Assembly (NCBI RefSeq): GCF_001854805.1
Contig: NZ_MBLO01000034.1
Location: forward strand, 1 to 51,360
Direction: 5' to 3'
DNA: 51,360 nucleotides
From: Pseudofrankia coriaricola
GTDB lineage: Bacteria > Actinomycetota > Actinomycetes > Frankiales > Frankiaceae
The notes under the pieces: model-generated
What the model was told of the DNA's origin: nothing
Databases searched by the model: none
The model's input: the letters and a program-made list of their open reading frames with translations, nothing else
Shown: positions 36,114 through 45,549 of the stretch, one piece after another
How positions within the stretch are numbered: the stretch's first letter is position 1
How the letters are laid out: each line of letters starts with the position of its first letter
Program-made: the position numbers and the translations under genes

Positions 36114-36617
36114 ATGTCCGTGTTCATCGCCAACGAGGCGGGCGAGACCGACGTCGACGAGGTCACGCTCGCCTCGCTGGCCCGGTTCGTGCTGGACGCG
36201 ATGAAGGTCAACCCGCTGGCCGAGCTGTCCGTCATGCTCGTCGAGACGACGGCCATGACCGAGCTGCACGTGCGCTACATGGGCGAGGACGGCCCGACGG
36301 ACGTGCTCGCCTTCCCGCAGGACGAGGCGTTCGAGTCGAGCTACGCCGACTCGGCCGACTCCGACCCGACGACGCTGCTCGGTGACGTCGTGCTCTGCCC
36401 CGAGGTGGCCCGCCGCCAGGCGGGGAGCGCCGGCCACTCGGCCCAGCGCGAGCTGCACCTGCTGTGCGCCCACGGCATCCTGCACCTGCTCGGCTACGAC
36501 CACGCGGAACCGGCGGAGGAGCGCGAGATGTTCCGCCTGCAGGAGGACCTGCTGGCCCGCTGGGACGCCGCCAGCACCGCCGGCCAGGCCGGCCAGACCG
36601 CCGGCTCCGCGGGCTGA
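36114..36617 (+). CDS. ybeY: Endoribonuclease YbeY (rRNA maturation)
   Basis: The 167-residue metalloendoribonuclease takes part in 16S rRNA 3' processing and ribosome quality control. The zinc motif H-x3-H-x5-H is [11 protein letters not shown] (His120, 124, 130), and [11 protein letters not shown] is the other signature. ATG 36114 follows TAGGAGAGA with suitable spacing. The Ala/Gly-rich tail past about 155 is an extension. Confidence 0.95.
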   Translation: MSVFIANEAGETDVDEVTLASLARFVLDAMKVNPLAELSVMLVETTAMTELHVRYMGEDGPTDVLAFPQDEAFESSYADSADSDPTTLLGDVVLCPEVARRQAGSAGHSAQRELHLLCAHGILHLLGYDHAEPAEEREMFRLQEDLLARWDAASTAGQAGQTAGSAG

Positions 36618-36771
36618 GGCGACCCGACCGGCCGAGCGCGCGCGCCGGGCGGCCCGCGCCGTTCCCACGGTCTCCGCTCCATCCGGAAACCCACATCACG
36701 GATCCGGGTTCCGGGCATTCTGATGAACAGGACGTCCCGACGAGGGACGTCTCTATGAGAAGGGCGTCTCG

Positions 36772-38217
36772 ATGAGCTCGGCGGATGTGCCGCTCATCCT
36801 GCTGGCGGTCGTCGCCGCGTTGGCCGCGGCCGCCCTGGGGGGTGTCGACGCCGCGCTGACCCGGGTCTCCCGGGTCACAGTCGAGGAGTTCGTCCGCCAG
36901 TCCCGGCCGGGCGCGCGCCGGCTGGCGACGGTGGTCGCGGACCCGGGCCGGTACCTCGCGCTGCTCCTGCTGCTACGGATCATCGGCGAGATGGTCGCCG
37001 CGGCCTGCGTCACGATCGTCGCCGCGCACGCCTACGGCACCGGGTTCGCCGCGGTGTTCCTCGGCGCGGCGATCGCGACGCTGGTCTCCTACGTCCTCGT
37101 CGGGGTGATGTTCCGTACGCTCGGCCGTCAGCACGCCCCCACGGTCGCGCTCACCAGCGCAGGGCTCACGTTCGGGCTCGCCCGGGTCTTCGGCCCGCTG
37201 CCGCGGCTGCTGATCGCGTTCGGCAATGCGGTCACCCCGGGCAAGGGCTACCGCGACGGCCCGTTCGCCTCCGAGGCCGAGCTGCGCGACCTCGTCGACC
37301 TCGCCGAGGAGAACGAGGTCATCGAGCCGGAGGAGCGCGATATGATCGCCTCCGTCTTCGAGCTCGGTGACACGCTGGTGCGCGAGGTCATGGTGCCCCG
37401 CCCGGACATGGTCTTCATCGAGTCGACCAAGACCGTCGAGCAGACCATCTCGCTGGCGCTGCGCGGCGGCTTCTCTCGCATCCCGGTGGTCGGGGAGAGC
37501 GTCGACGACGTCGTCGGCATCGCCTTCCTCAAGGACCTCGTCGGCCGCGAGCGCGGGGGCGGCGGTGACGAGCCCGTCGGGTCGGTGATGCGCTCGCCGG
37601 CTCTCGTGCCGGAGAGCAAGCCGGCCGATGACCTGCTGCGCGAGATGCAGGCGTCGCGGACCCACATGGCGGTCGTGATCGACGAGTACGGCGGTACGGC
37701 GGGCCTGGTCACCATCGAGGACATCCTCGAGGAGATCGTCGGTGAGATCGTCGACGAGTACGACAGCGCGGTCCCGCGGGTGGAGTGGCTCGACGCCGAC
37801 ACCGCCCGGGTGACCGCCCGGCTCGAGGTGGAGGACCTCGCGGAGCTGTTCGGCGTCGCCGAGGACGACCTTCCGGGATCCGACGACGTGGAGACCGTCG
37901 GCGGGCTGCTGGCCAGCGCGCTCGGCCGGGTGCCGATCCCGGGGGCGATGGCCACGGTCGGCGGGCTGTCGCTGGTCGCGGAACGGGCCGCCGGCCGGCG
38001 CAACCAGATCGGTACCGTCGTAGTACACCGGGTGGCCGCCGACACCGACGGCGCGGACGACGGCAACGAGGCGGATGCCATCAGCCGCTCCGCGGCAAGG
38101 TCAGCCGGCTCGGCCGGTGGCCGGGAGGCCGGGACGGCAGGCGGCCGGGAGGCCGGCCGGGAGAAGGGTGACGAGCGCGATGGGCAGCGAGGCCAACCAG
38201 ATCATGCTGGCCGGTGA
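36772..38217 (+). CDS. Hemolysin/CorC-type membrane protein with DUF21 and CBS pair
   Basis: A 481-residue protein with an N-terminal CNNM/DUF21 membrane domain (about 5-135), two CBS domains (about 205-325; MVPRPDMVFIESTKTVEQTI, HMAVVIDEYGGTAGLVTIED) and a CorC/HlyC domain (about 340-425; ARLEVEDLAELFGV). Related proteins export Mg2+ or Co2+. The C-terminal 50 residues are Gly/Ala/Arg-rich and repetitive (GGREAGTAGGREAG). Its end overlaps the next gene by 38 bp if that starts at 38180. Confidence 0.9.
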   Translation: MSSADVPLILLAVVAALAAAALGGVDAALTRVSRVTVEEFVRQSRPGARRLATVVADPGRYLALLLLLRIIGEMVAAACVTIVAAHAYGTGFAAVFLGAAIATLVSYVLVGVMFRTLGRQHAPTVALTSAGLTFGLARVFGPLPRLLIAFGNAVTPGKGYRDGPFASEAELRDLVDLAEENEVIEPEERDMIASVFELGDTLVREVMVPRPDMVFIESTKTVEQTISLALRGGFSRIPVVGESVDDVVGIAFLKDLVGRERGGGGDEPVGSVMRSPALVPESKPADDLLREMQASRTHMAVVIDEYGGTAGLVTIEDILEEIVGEIVDEYDSAVPRVEWLDADTARVTARLEVEDLAELFGVAEDDLPGSDDVETVGGLLASALGRVPIPGAMATVGGLSLVAERAAGRRNQIGTVVVHRVAADTDGADDGNEADAISRSAARSAGSAGGREAGTAGGREAGREKGDERDGQRGQPDHAGR

Positions 38218-38584
38218 GCCGGTGACCGGCGAACTGGCCGCCGAGGACGCCAAGCTGGTGGTGCTCGCGCGTTCGGCCCGGCTGCGGGCCTACACCCCGC
38301 GCGGCGAGCGGGCCGAGGGCGCGGCCGTGCGGGACACCGACGGGCGGACGTATGCCGCGGCCACCGTCGGGCATGCCCGCCCGGACCTCGCGACCGCCGC
38401 GCTGCGCGCGGCCGTCGTCGCCGCCGCCGCGAGCGGGGCCCGCCGGTTCGAGGCCGCCGCGGTGGTGTCGGAGGTGGGCCAGCTCGCCGCCGACGACCTG
38501 GCCGTGCTCGCCGAGTTCGGCGAAGGTACTCCGGTTTTCCTTGCCGGGCCGGACGGCGTCGCGCGTACCAGGACGACGGTCTGA
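38180..38584 (+). CDS. Cytidine-deaminase-like protein lacking catalytic residues
   Basis: The 134-residue protein sits where actinobacteria place a cytidine-deaminase homologue, between the corC-like gene and era. It keeps the fold outline (LVVLARSARLRAYTPRGERA, GAAVRDTDGRTYAAATVGHA, TAALRAAVVAAAASGARRF) but has no H/CAE zinc motif, no PCxxC and no cysteine at all, so it cannot bind zinc as an active deaminase. Its role is unknown, perhaps structural or ligand-binding. ATG 38180 is chosen; GTG 38168 is possible. It overlaps the 3' end of the preceding gene, and its stop lies one base before the first possible era start. Confidence 0.75.
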   Translation: MGSEANQIMLAGEPVTGELAAEDAKLVVLARSARLRAYTPRGERAEGAAVRDTDGRTYAAATVGHARPDLATAALRAAVVAAAASGARRFEAAAVVSEVGQLAADDLAVLAEFGEGTPVFLAGPDGVARTRTTV

Positions 38585-38585
38585 C

Positions 38586-39647
38586 GTGCCGCGCCAGTTC
38601 CCGACCGAGAGATCCCGCCCGGCCACCGGCCGGCGCCCCGGCGGCTCCCAGGCCGTGACCGAGCAACCGGCAGGCGGCGCCCAGCCGGCCGGGGAGGAGG
38701 CCGGCCCGGTGTTCCGGTCCGGCTTCGCCTGCTTCGTCGGGCGGCCGAACGCCGGTAAGTCGACGCTGACGAACGCCCTGGTCGGCACCAAGGTCGCGAT
38801 CACCAGCGGTCGGCCGCAGACCACCCGCCACGCGATCCGCGGCATCGTGCACCGGCCTGACGCCCAGCTGATACTCGTCGACACCCCCGGCCTGCACCGC
38901 CCGCGCACCCTGCTCGGCCAGCGGCTCAACGACGTCGTCCGCGCCACCCTGTCCGAGGTCGACGTGGTCGGCTTCTGCGCGCCGGCCGACGAGCCGGTCG
39001 GCCGCGGCGACCGGTTCATCGCCGAGGAGCTGTCGCGGCTGCCCAAACGCACGCCCGTCATCGCCATCCTCACCAAGGCCGACAAGGTCACCGAACCGGA
39101 CCGGCTCGGCGCCCGGCTGCTCGAGCTCGCCGCCCTCGGCGACTTCGCCGAGATCGTTCCGGTGAGCGCCGCCCCCGGGGCCCGGGGGCCGTCCTCCGGG
39201 GGCGGTGCGGCGACCTATCAGCTCGACGTGCTCGCCGACCTGCTGGTCGCCCGGCTGCCGGAGGGGCCGGCGCTGTACCCGGACGGCGAGCTCACCGACG
39301 AACCAGAGCAGGTGATGGTCGCCGAGCTGGTGCGCGAGGCGGCGCTGGAGGGAGTGCGCGACGAGCTGCCGCACTCGCTCGCCGTCGTCGTCGAGGAGAT
39401 GCTGCCCCGCCCGGACCGGCCCGCTGACCGGCCGCTGCTCGACGTCCACGTCAACGTGTTCGTCGAGCGGTCCAGCCAGAAGGCGATCGTGATCGGCGCC
39501 GGCGGCTCACGTCTCAAGGAGGTCGGCACCAAAGCTCGCGGCCAGATCGAGGCGCTGCTGGGTACCCCGGTCTTCCTGGACCTGCATGTCAAGGTCGCCA
39601 AGGACTGGCAGCGCGACCCCAAGCAGCTGCGCCGCCTCGGTTTCTGA
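38586..39647 (+). CDS. era: GTPase Era
   Basis: The 353-residue GTPase binds the 3' end of 16S rRNA and assists 30S assembly. G1 GRPNAGKS (52-59), switch residues QTTRHAIRGI, G3 DTPG, G4 TKAD, and a C-terminal KH domain with KAIVIGAGGSRLKEVGTKAR and LDLHVKVAKDWQRDPKQLRR. GTG 38586 lies one base after the previous stop; GTG 38655 would give a more usual 330 residues, so the first 23 are doubtful. Confidence 0.95.
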   Translation: MPRQFPTERSRPATGRRPGGSQAVTEQPAGGAQPAGEEAGPVFRSGFACFVGRPNAGKSTLTNALVGTKVAITSGRPQTTRHAIRGIVHRPDAQLILVDTPGLHRPRTLLGQRLNDVVRATLSEVDVVGFCAPADEPVGRGDRFIAEELSRLPKRTPVIAILTKADKVTEPDRLGARLLELAALGDFAEIVPVSAAPGARGPSSGGGAATYQLDVLADLLVARLPEGPALYPDGELTDEPEQVMVAELVREAALEGVRDELPHSLAVVVEEMLPRPDRPADRPLLDVHVNVFVERSSQKAIVIGAGGSRLKEVGTKARGQIEALLGTPVFLDLHVKVAKDWQRDPKQLRRLGF

Positions 39648-39825
39648 GGGAGCTACCGGGCCGGCGGGGCGCGGGCCGGTGCCGTGGCCGCCGGTCGTGA
39701 GTGCTCTGACCTGGCCTTGCGGGCTCCGCCCGGTCGCGCACGGAGCGTGGCAGCCCGCACCGTGCGAAGCGGGACGGGGCAGGCCGAACCGTGGGCCAGC
39801 CGCGTGGCTATGCGACCATGGATGC

Positions 39826-40560
39826 ATGCCGGTGTACCGCGACGAGGGTGTCGTGCTGCGCACGATCCCCCTCGGCGAGGCCGACCGGATCATCACCGTG
39901 TTCACTCGGCGTAACGGTCGGGTGCGCGCGGTGGCGAAGGGGGTGCGCCGCACGTCGTCGCGGTTCGGCGCCCGGCTGGAACCGGCGATGTACGTCGACC
40001 TGCAGCTGCATCAGGGCCGCTCGTCACTGGACACCGTCACCCAGGCCGACCTGCTCGGGCCGTATGGCGCCGTCCTCGCGGGCGACTACGGCCGGCACAC
40101 CGCCGCCGCGGTCATGCTGGAGACGTCCGAGCGGCTGACCAGTGAGGAGCGCGAACCGGCGCTGCGGCTGTTTCTGCTGCTCGTCGGCGGGCTGCGCACG
40201 CTGGCGTCGGGCGAGCACCCGCCGGGCCTGGTGCTGGACGCGTTCCTGCTGCGGGCGCTCGCGGTCAGCGGGTACGGGATGGCCCTGGACGACTGCGTGC
40301 ACTGCGGGGAGCCGGGCCCGCATCCGTCCGTGTCGGTCGCGGCCGGCGGCATAGTCTGCCCACGGTGCCGGCCGCGTGGGGCCGCGTCGGCGTCGCTCGC
40401 CGCGGTCGGGCTGCTCGCGGACCTGCTGCACGGTGACTGGGCTGGCGCCGAGGCCACCGATGCCAGGACTAGACGGGAGTCGGCCGGGCTCGTCGCCGCC
40501 TACCTGCAGTGGCATCTTGAACGGGGACTGCGCGCGCTGCCGCATCTCGAACGAGCGTGA
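39826..40560 (+). CDS. recO: DNA repair protein RecO
   Basis: The 244-residue RecFOR-pathway protein. It has an N-terminal OB fold ([40 protein letters not shown]), a helical middle and a zinc-finger pair CVHCGEP ... CPRC (sites retained). It anneals single strands and helps load RecA. ATG 39826; the long upstream open frame is not family-like. Gene order era-recO-uppS is standard in actinobacteria. Confidence 0.94.
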   Translation: MPVYRDEGVVLRTIPLGEADRIITVFTRRNGRVRAVAKGVRRTSSRFGARLEPAMYVDLQLHQGRSSLDTVTQADLLGPYGAVLAGDYGRHTAAAVMLETSERLTSEEREPALRLFLLLVGGLRTLASGEHPPGLVLDAFLLRALAVSGYGMALDDCVHCGEPGPHPSVSVAAGGIVCPRCRPRGAASASLAAVGLLADLLHGDWAGAEATDARTRRESAGLVAAYLQWHLERGLRALPHLERA

Positions 40561-40735
40561 CGGCGGTACCGGACCGTTGGCCCGCGCCTGGCCTGCGCCG
40601 ACGGCGGCGCGGGCCGAGACTAGGCGGCGGGCGACGGCCTGGCACCCCGGTGGGAACGGTCAAGGACCAGGCATGAAGATGGGGGAGGCAATGCGCGTCG
40701 GAATCGGGCCGGATCAGCGGGGAGGTGGACTTCCG

Positions 40736-41530
40736 GTGAGCCTGCAGGATGACGGGGTCAGGCCCCTTCGGGACCCGCATCCGCACCCGTCCGGAGCGCG
40801 TCCGCCGGCCCTGCCGGAGGAGCTGGTACCCCGCCACGTGGCCATCGTCATGGACGGCAACGGCCGGTGGGCGACGCTGCGCGGGCTGCCGCGGACGAAG
40901 GGCCACGAGGCGGGCGAGGACGCGCTGTTCGACTGCGTGGAGGGCGCGATCGAGCTCGGCGTCCGGTGGATGTCGGTGTACGCGTTCTCGACGGAGAACT
41001 GGAAGCGCTCGCCGGATGAGGTGGCCTTCCTGATGCGCTTCGTCGACGGCGTGTTCGGCCGGCGCATCGACGACATGGCCGCGCTCGGGGTGCGGGTCCG
41101 CTGGGCTGGCCGGCGCCCCCGGCTGTGGAACAGCGTCATCCGCCGGCTGGAGAAGGCCGAGGAGCGGACCCGCGCCAACGACCGCCTCACGCTGGCGATG
41201 TGCATCAACTACGGCGGCCGGGCCGAGATCGCCGACGCCGCCGCGGCCATCGCCCGGGACGTGAAGGACGGCCTGCTGCGGCCGGACAAGATCGACGAAC
41301 GTACCGTCGCCCGCTACCTCGACGAGCCGGACATGCCCGACGTTGACCTGCTCATCCGCACCTCCGGCGAGCAGCGCCTGTCGAACTTCCTGCTCTGGCA
41401 AGCGGCCTACGCCGAGTTCGCGTTCGTCGACACCCTCTGGCCCGACTTCGACCGCCGCGACCTGTGGGCCGCCTGCGAGGACTACGCCCGCCGCGACCGC
41501 CGCTACGGCGGCGTCGCCGCGAGTGCCTGA
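40736..41530 (+). CDS. uppS: Isoprenyl (undecaprenyl/decaprenyl) diphosphate synthase, cis type
   Basis: The 264-residue cis-prenyltransferase makes the polyprenyl diphosphate carrier for peptidoglycan and glycans. Motifs: [13 protein letters not shown] (catalytic Asp40), [23 protein letters not shown], and [20 protein letters not shown] then AEFAF. GTG 40736 follows GGAGG with nine bases spacing; ATG 40673 is an alternative. Chain length (C50 or C55) cannot be told from sequence. Confidence 0.95.
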   Translation: MSLQDDGVRPLRDPHPHPSGARPPALPEELVPRHVAIVMDGNGRWATLRGLPRTKGHEAGEDALFDCVEGAIELGVRWMSVYAFSTENWKRSPDEVAFLMRFVDGVFGRRIDDMAALGVRVRWAGRRPRLWNSVIRRLEKAEERTRANDRLTLAMCINYGGRAEIADAAAAIARDVKDGLLRPDKIDERTVARYLDEPDMPDVDLLIRTSGEQRLSNFLLWQAAYAEFAFVDTLWPDFDRRDLWAACEDYARRDRRYGGVAASA

Positions 41531-41531
41531 C

Positions 41532-42005
41532 ATGCCCGAGCCCGGATTCGAGTCCCCGTCCCAGGTCCAGTCCGGGCCCGAGGTCGGCCGGGGCGCGGTG
41601 GCCCGGCCCGGCCGTCCGGTGGCGGCGCCCGTGCTCGCGATCGTGCGGTTCCGGCTGCCGGCCGGATCCGGCGAGACGGCCATGGCCGGTGAGTTCGCGG
41701 CGGGAGCCGACCGGGCGCTGACGGCGCTGGGGCAGGCCGACGGCTACCGCGCCGGCCGGCTCGCCCGGGCGGTCGACGACCCGGACGAGTGGGTGCTGGT
41801 CACCGAGTGGGACGGCCCGGGTGCCTGGCGGCGGGCGCTGGGCCGGTTCGACGTCAAGATCGAGCTGACACCGCTGCTGGTCCACGCCGTCGACGCGCCG
41901 GGCGCGTTCGAGGTGCTGGTCGGCCAGGACAGCCCGGCCGCCGCTTCCCGGCGCTACGGCTCGGCCCTCGCGCCCGACGCCGCCACCGCCGCGCCCGGCC
42001 ACTGA
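41532..42005 (+). CDS. Antibiotic-biosynthesis-monooxygenase (ABM)-domain protein
   Basis: The 157-residue protein has a ferredoxin-like ABM/dimeric alpha-beta barrel (about 35-130: VLAIVRFRLPAGSGETAMAG, GYRAGRLARAVDDPDEWVLV then TEWDGPGAWRRAL). An antibiotic role is not implied; many members are small oxygenases or heme-binding proteins. ATG 41532 lies one base after the uppS stop, so co-transcribed. The tail is Ala-rich, and its last codons lie in a short direct repeat. Confidence 0.7.
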   Translation: MPEPGFESPSQVQSGPEVGRGAVARPGRPVAAPVLAIVRFRLPAGSGETAMAGEFAAGADRALTALGQADGYRAGRLARAVDDPDEWVLVTEWDGPGAWRRALGRFDVKIELTPLLVHAVDAPGAFEVLVGQDSPAAASRRYGSALAPDAATAAPGH

Positions 42006-42052
42006 TCACCGCGACGCTTCTCCACCCCGGCCACTGATCACCCCGGCCACTG
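41994..42052. repeat. 17-bp direct repeat, two and a half copies
   Basis: CCCGGCCACTGATCACC at 41994-42010 and 42026-42042, and a partial CCCGGCCACTG at 42042-42052. The first copy spans the stop codon of the ABM-domain gene, so 3' slippage or duplication is likely. Confidence 0.7.
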
Positions 42053-42227
42053 GCCGTCCGGGCGGCTTTCCACCCCTCCCGCCCCTCGCGCTGGTCGGCA
42101 GCCTCGCCCTGGGGTCGCGCGGACGACTCCCATGGCCGGCGCCGGTCTGTAGGCTTCGCGTGCTGGTCAGCCCGATCTGACCTGTTGCGTGCGGGTGGCG
42201 GGGATAGGGCGGGATCGCGGGGGTGTC

Positions 42228-43043
<816 letters not shown>

Positions 43044-43186
43044 GACGGGGGCGCGGGGCGGCTCCGGGCTGGTGCCGGCGCGGTGCCGGCGCGGGCCGTC
43101 ACCGGGTGAGCGTCCGAGTCCGTAGGCTGGACCCCTGTACATCGCCTCGACGACGAGACGTCAGTGTGGTTAAGGAGCAGGGTCCC

Positions 43187-44572
43187 GTGGCAGGCACATC
43201 CGACCTGATGGACACCATCGTCAGTCTCTGCAAGCGGCGGGGACTCGTGTTCCCGTCGAGCGAGATCTACGGCGGTCTGCGTGCGTCCTGGGACTACGGG
43301 CCCCTCGGTGTCGAGCTGAAGAACAACGTCAAGCGCGCCTGGTGGAAGGCGGTCGTGCAGGGCCGCGAGGACGTCGTCGGCCTCGACTCGTGCGTCATCC
43401 TCGCGCGCGAGGTGTGGGAGACCTCCGGTCACGTCGAGGTCTTCACCGACCCGCTGACCGAGTGCACGAACTGCCACAAGCGCTACCGCGCCGACCACCT
43501 CGAGGAGGCGTTCGAGGCCAAGCACGGCCGCAAGCCGGCCGGCCTGTCCGAGGTCGTCTGCTCGAACTGCGGCACCCGTGGCAAGTTCACCGAGCCGAAG
43601 ATGTTCAACGGCCTGCTCAAGACCTTCCTCGGCCCGGTCGAGGACGCCTCCGGCCTCGCCTACCTGCGCCCCGAGACCGCGCAGGGCATCTTCATCAACT
43701 ACGCCAACGTCCAGTCGACGGCGCGGCGCAAACCGCCGTTCGGCATCGGGCAGATCGGCAAGTCGTTCCGCAACGAGATCACCCCGGGCAACTTCATCTT
43801 CCGGACCCGCGAGTTCGAGCAGATGGAGATGGAGTTCTTCGTGCCGCCGGGCGAGGACGAGACCTGGCACGAGTACTGGATCACCGAGCGGACCAAGTGG
43901 TACACCGAGCACGGCATGAAGCCGGACAACATCCGCCACTTCGAGCACGCGCGGGAGAAACTCGCCCACTACGCGAAGCGCACCGTCGACATCGAGTACC
44001 GGTTCAACTTCGCCGGCCTGGAGTGGGGTGAGCTGGAGGGCATCGCGAACCGCACCGACTTCGACCTGACCTCGCACGCGAAGGCCTCCGGCGCGGAGCT
44101 GTCCTACTTCGACCAGGCCACCGGCGTCCGCTACACCCCGTACGTCATCGAGCCGGCGGCCGGCGTCGACCGGGCCACGCTCGCCTTCCTGCTGGACGCC
44201 TACGACGAGGACGAGGCGCCGAACACGAAGGGCGGCGTCGACCGGCGCATCGTGCTGCGCCTCGACCCGCGGCTGGCCCCGGTGAAGGTCGCGGTGCTGC
44301 CGCTGTCCCGCCACGCCGACCTGTCGCCGATCGCCCGGGACCTCGCCGCCCAGCTGCGCCGGCACTGGAACGTCGAGTACGACGACTCGCAGGCCATCGG
44401 ACGCCGCTACCGCCGCCAGGACGAGATCGGCACGCCGTACTGCGTCACCGTCGACTTCGACACGCTGACCGATGAGGCGGTGACGGTCCGCGAGCGTGAC
44501 TCGATGGCCCAGCAGCGCGTCTCCCTCGACAAGGTCGTCACCTACCTGAACGCCCAGCTCGGCCCGATCTAG
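43187..44572 (+). CDS. glyS: Glycyl-tRNA synthetase (single-chain class II)
   Basis: The 461-residue alpha2-type glycyl-tRNA synthetase charges tRNA-Gly. Class II motifs: motif 2 [20 protein letters not shown] and motif 3 near [15 protein letters not shown]; the anticodon-binding domain (about 365-455) has [15 protein letters not shown]. Family blocks [17 protein letters not shown] and [13 protein letters not shown] are intact. GTG 43187 follows AAGGAG. No T-box leader was found in the short upstream gap. Confidence 0.97.
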   Translation: MAGTSDLMDTIVSLCKRRGLVFPSSEIYGGLRASWDYGPLGVELKNNVKRAWWKAVVQGREDVVGLDSCVILAREVWETSGHVEVFTDPLTECTNCHKRYRADHLEEAFEAKHGRKPAGLSEVVCSNCGTRGKFTEPKMFNGLLKTFLGPVEDASGLAYLRPETAQGIFINYANVQSTARRKPPFGIGQIGKSFRNEITPGNFIFRTREFEQMEMEFFVPPGEDETWHEYWITERTKWYTEHGMKPDNIRHFEHAREKLAHYAKRTVDIEYRFNFAGLEWGELEGIANRTDFDLTSHAKASGAELSYFDQATGVRYTPYVIEPAAGVDRATLAFLLDAYDEDEAPNTKGGVDRRIVLRLDPRLAPVKVAVLPLSRHADLSPIARDLAAQLRRHWNVEYDDSQAIGRRYRRQDEIGTPYCVTVDFDTLTDEAVTVRERDSMAQQRVSLDKVVTYLNAQLGPI

Positions 44573-44586
44573 GTGCCCGGCCGCGC

Positions 44587-44604
44587 GGCGCCCGGCCGGG
44601 CGCC
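44587..44604 (+). terminator. Hairpin after glyS
   Basis: GGCGCCC/GGGCGCC around GGCC, 15 bases past the glyS stop. No U-tract. Confidence 0.5.
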
Positions 44605-44644
44605 GGGCGGCCAGGCGTTGTCTCCCGTGTGTGCGATCCCGCAG

Positions 44645-44680
44645 ACATTTGGGGGACACGACTGGGACATTCGGGGGACA
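44645..44680. repeat. Two ACATTYGGGGGACA boxes
   Basis: ACATTTGGGGGACA (44645-44658) and ACATTCGGGGGACA (44667-44680), starts 22 bp apart and thus two helical turns. They lie in the convergent gap between glyS and the XpaC-like gene. Possible relic of an insertion-sequence end or a protein-binding array. Confidence 0.55.
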
Positions 44681-44796
44681 AGTTTGCTACCGTCAAATGC
44701 AGCGGCGTCGACCGGAAGTACCCCCCGAGCTTCCGGACGGCGCCGTTCTTCATTGCCCGGACCGGCATCGCCAGGCCCGCGGCGTCTCCAGGTCCG

Positions 44797-45549
44797 TCAT
44801 CCCGCCGAGCCGGGCGGAAAGGGCCTTGTCTCAGCGGCGTCGGCGCCGGGTGCTGGTGCTGGCGCGGGCCGGTCGGGGATCTCGAGGGCGTTCGGGCCGA
44901 ACCGGTCGGCCAGGAAGCGTTCGTGGGCGAGCAGGCGGCTTGCCTCGCCGTTGCTCGCGTCCTCGGTGACCTCGCGGACGGCCCGCTCCAGCAGCGCGAG
45001 CTGGTCGAGCAGCACCTGCCGCGGCGTGCGTCCGTCGGGCAGGTGGTGTGTGCCGGCGAAGGTCCGCGGCAGGCCCAGGTAGGTGTTCAGCGCGGTCGGC
45101 AGGTAGTCGTCCACGAGCCGCTCGACGAGGTCGGCCTCCTGCGAGCCCCCGCGCAGCAGCTCCGGCCGGTCGAACAGCTCGTCGAGCGCGCCGGTGACCC
45201 GCTCGGTCGCGCGGATCACCTCCGTCGGGGCCCGGCCGATGAGCGAGCTGCGGTGTGCCCGGGCCGCCGCCCGCAGCCGTTCGACATCCACCCCGTCGTC
45301 GTCCTCGCCGAGGCCGCCCAGGGCACCGGGGCCGCTCGCGGCCCGGCGGGGGAACGCCAGCGCGCCCGCCCCGTAGAGCGCCGCGACGCCGAACGGCCAC
45401 CAGGGCGCGGGGACGACCCCGACGACCCCGAGCACGACGCCGCCCAGCGCGCCGACGCACCCGAGGATGTTGCGGCCGGATCCGAGCCAGCCCATGGGGC
45501 CCCGGCCGGCGGCCCGGCGGTCCCGGTCGCGGTCCCTACTGGTAGCCAC
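44797..45549 (-). CDS. XpaC-like membrane protein
   Basis: The 250-residue protein has two close membrane helices (about 28-45 and 48-66: ILGCVGALGGVVLGVVGVVP, WWPFGVAALYGAGALAF) and a helical cytoplasmic part. In it, LVERLVDDYLPTALNTYLGL and LLDQLALLERAVREVTEDAS then GEASRLLAHERFLADRFG resemble XpaC (5-bromo-4-chloroindolyl phosphate hydrolysis-type proteins), partners of TelA in tellurite-resistance gene sets. The family match is moderate. Its GTG start lies 14 bp inside the end of the SBP-VWA gene, so it is the third gene of a tight operon. Confidence 0.6.
   Translation of the reverse strand: MATSRDRDRDRRAAGRGPMGWLGSGRNILGCVGALGGVVLGVVGVVPAPWWPFGVAALYGAGALAFPRRAASGPGALGGLGEDDDGVDVERLRAAARAHRSSLIGRAPTEVIRATERVTGALDELFDRPELLRGGSQEADLVERLVDDYLPTALNTYLGLPRTFAGTHHLPDGRTPRQVLLDQLALLERAVREVTEDASNGEASRLLAHERFLADRFGPNALEIPDRPAPAPAPGADAAETRPFPPGSAG

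Noticed and set aside
34884-36668. 594-residue open frame antisense to phoH/ybeY
   Set aside because: Covers two strongly conserved genes; low-complexity translation.
41540-41565. tRNA T-arm-like string GGATTCGAGTCCCC
   Set aside because: It lies inside the ABM-domain coding sequence, and no acceptor, D or anticodon arms can be formed around it.
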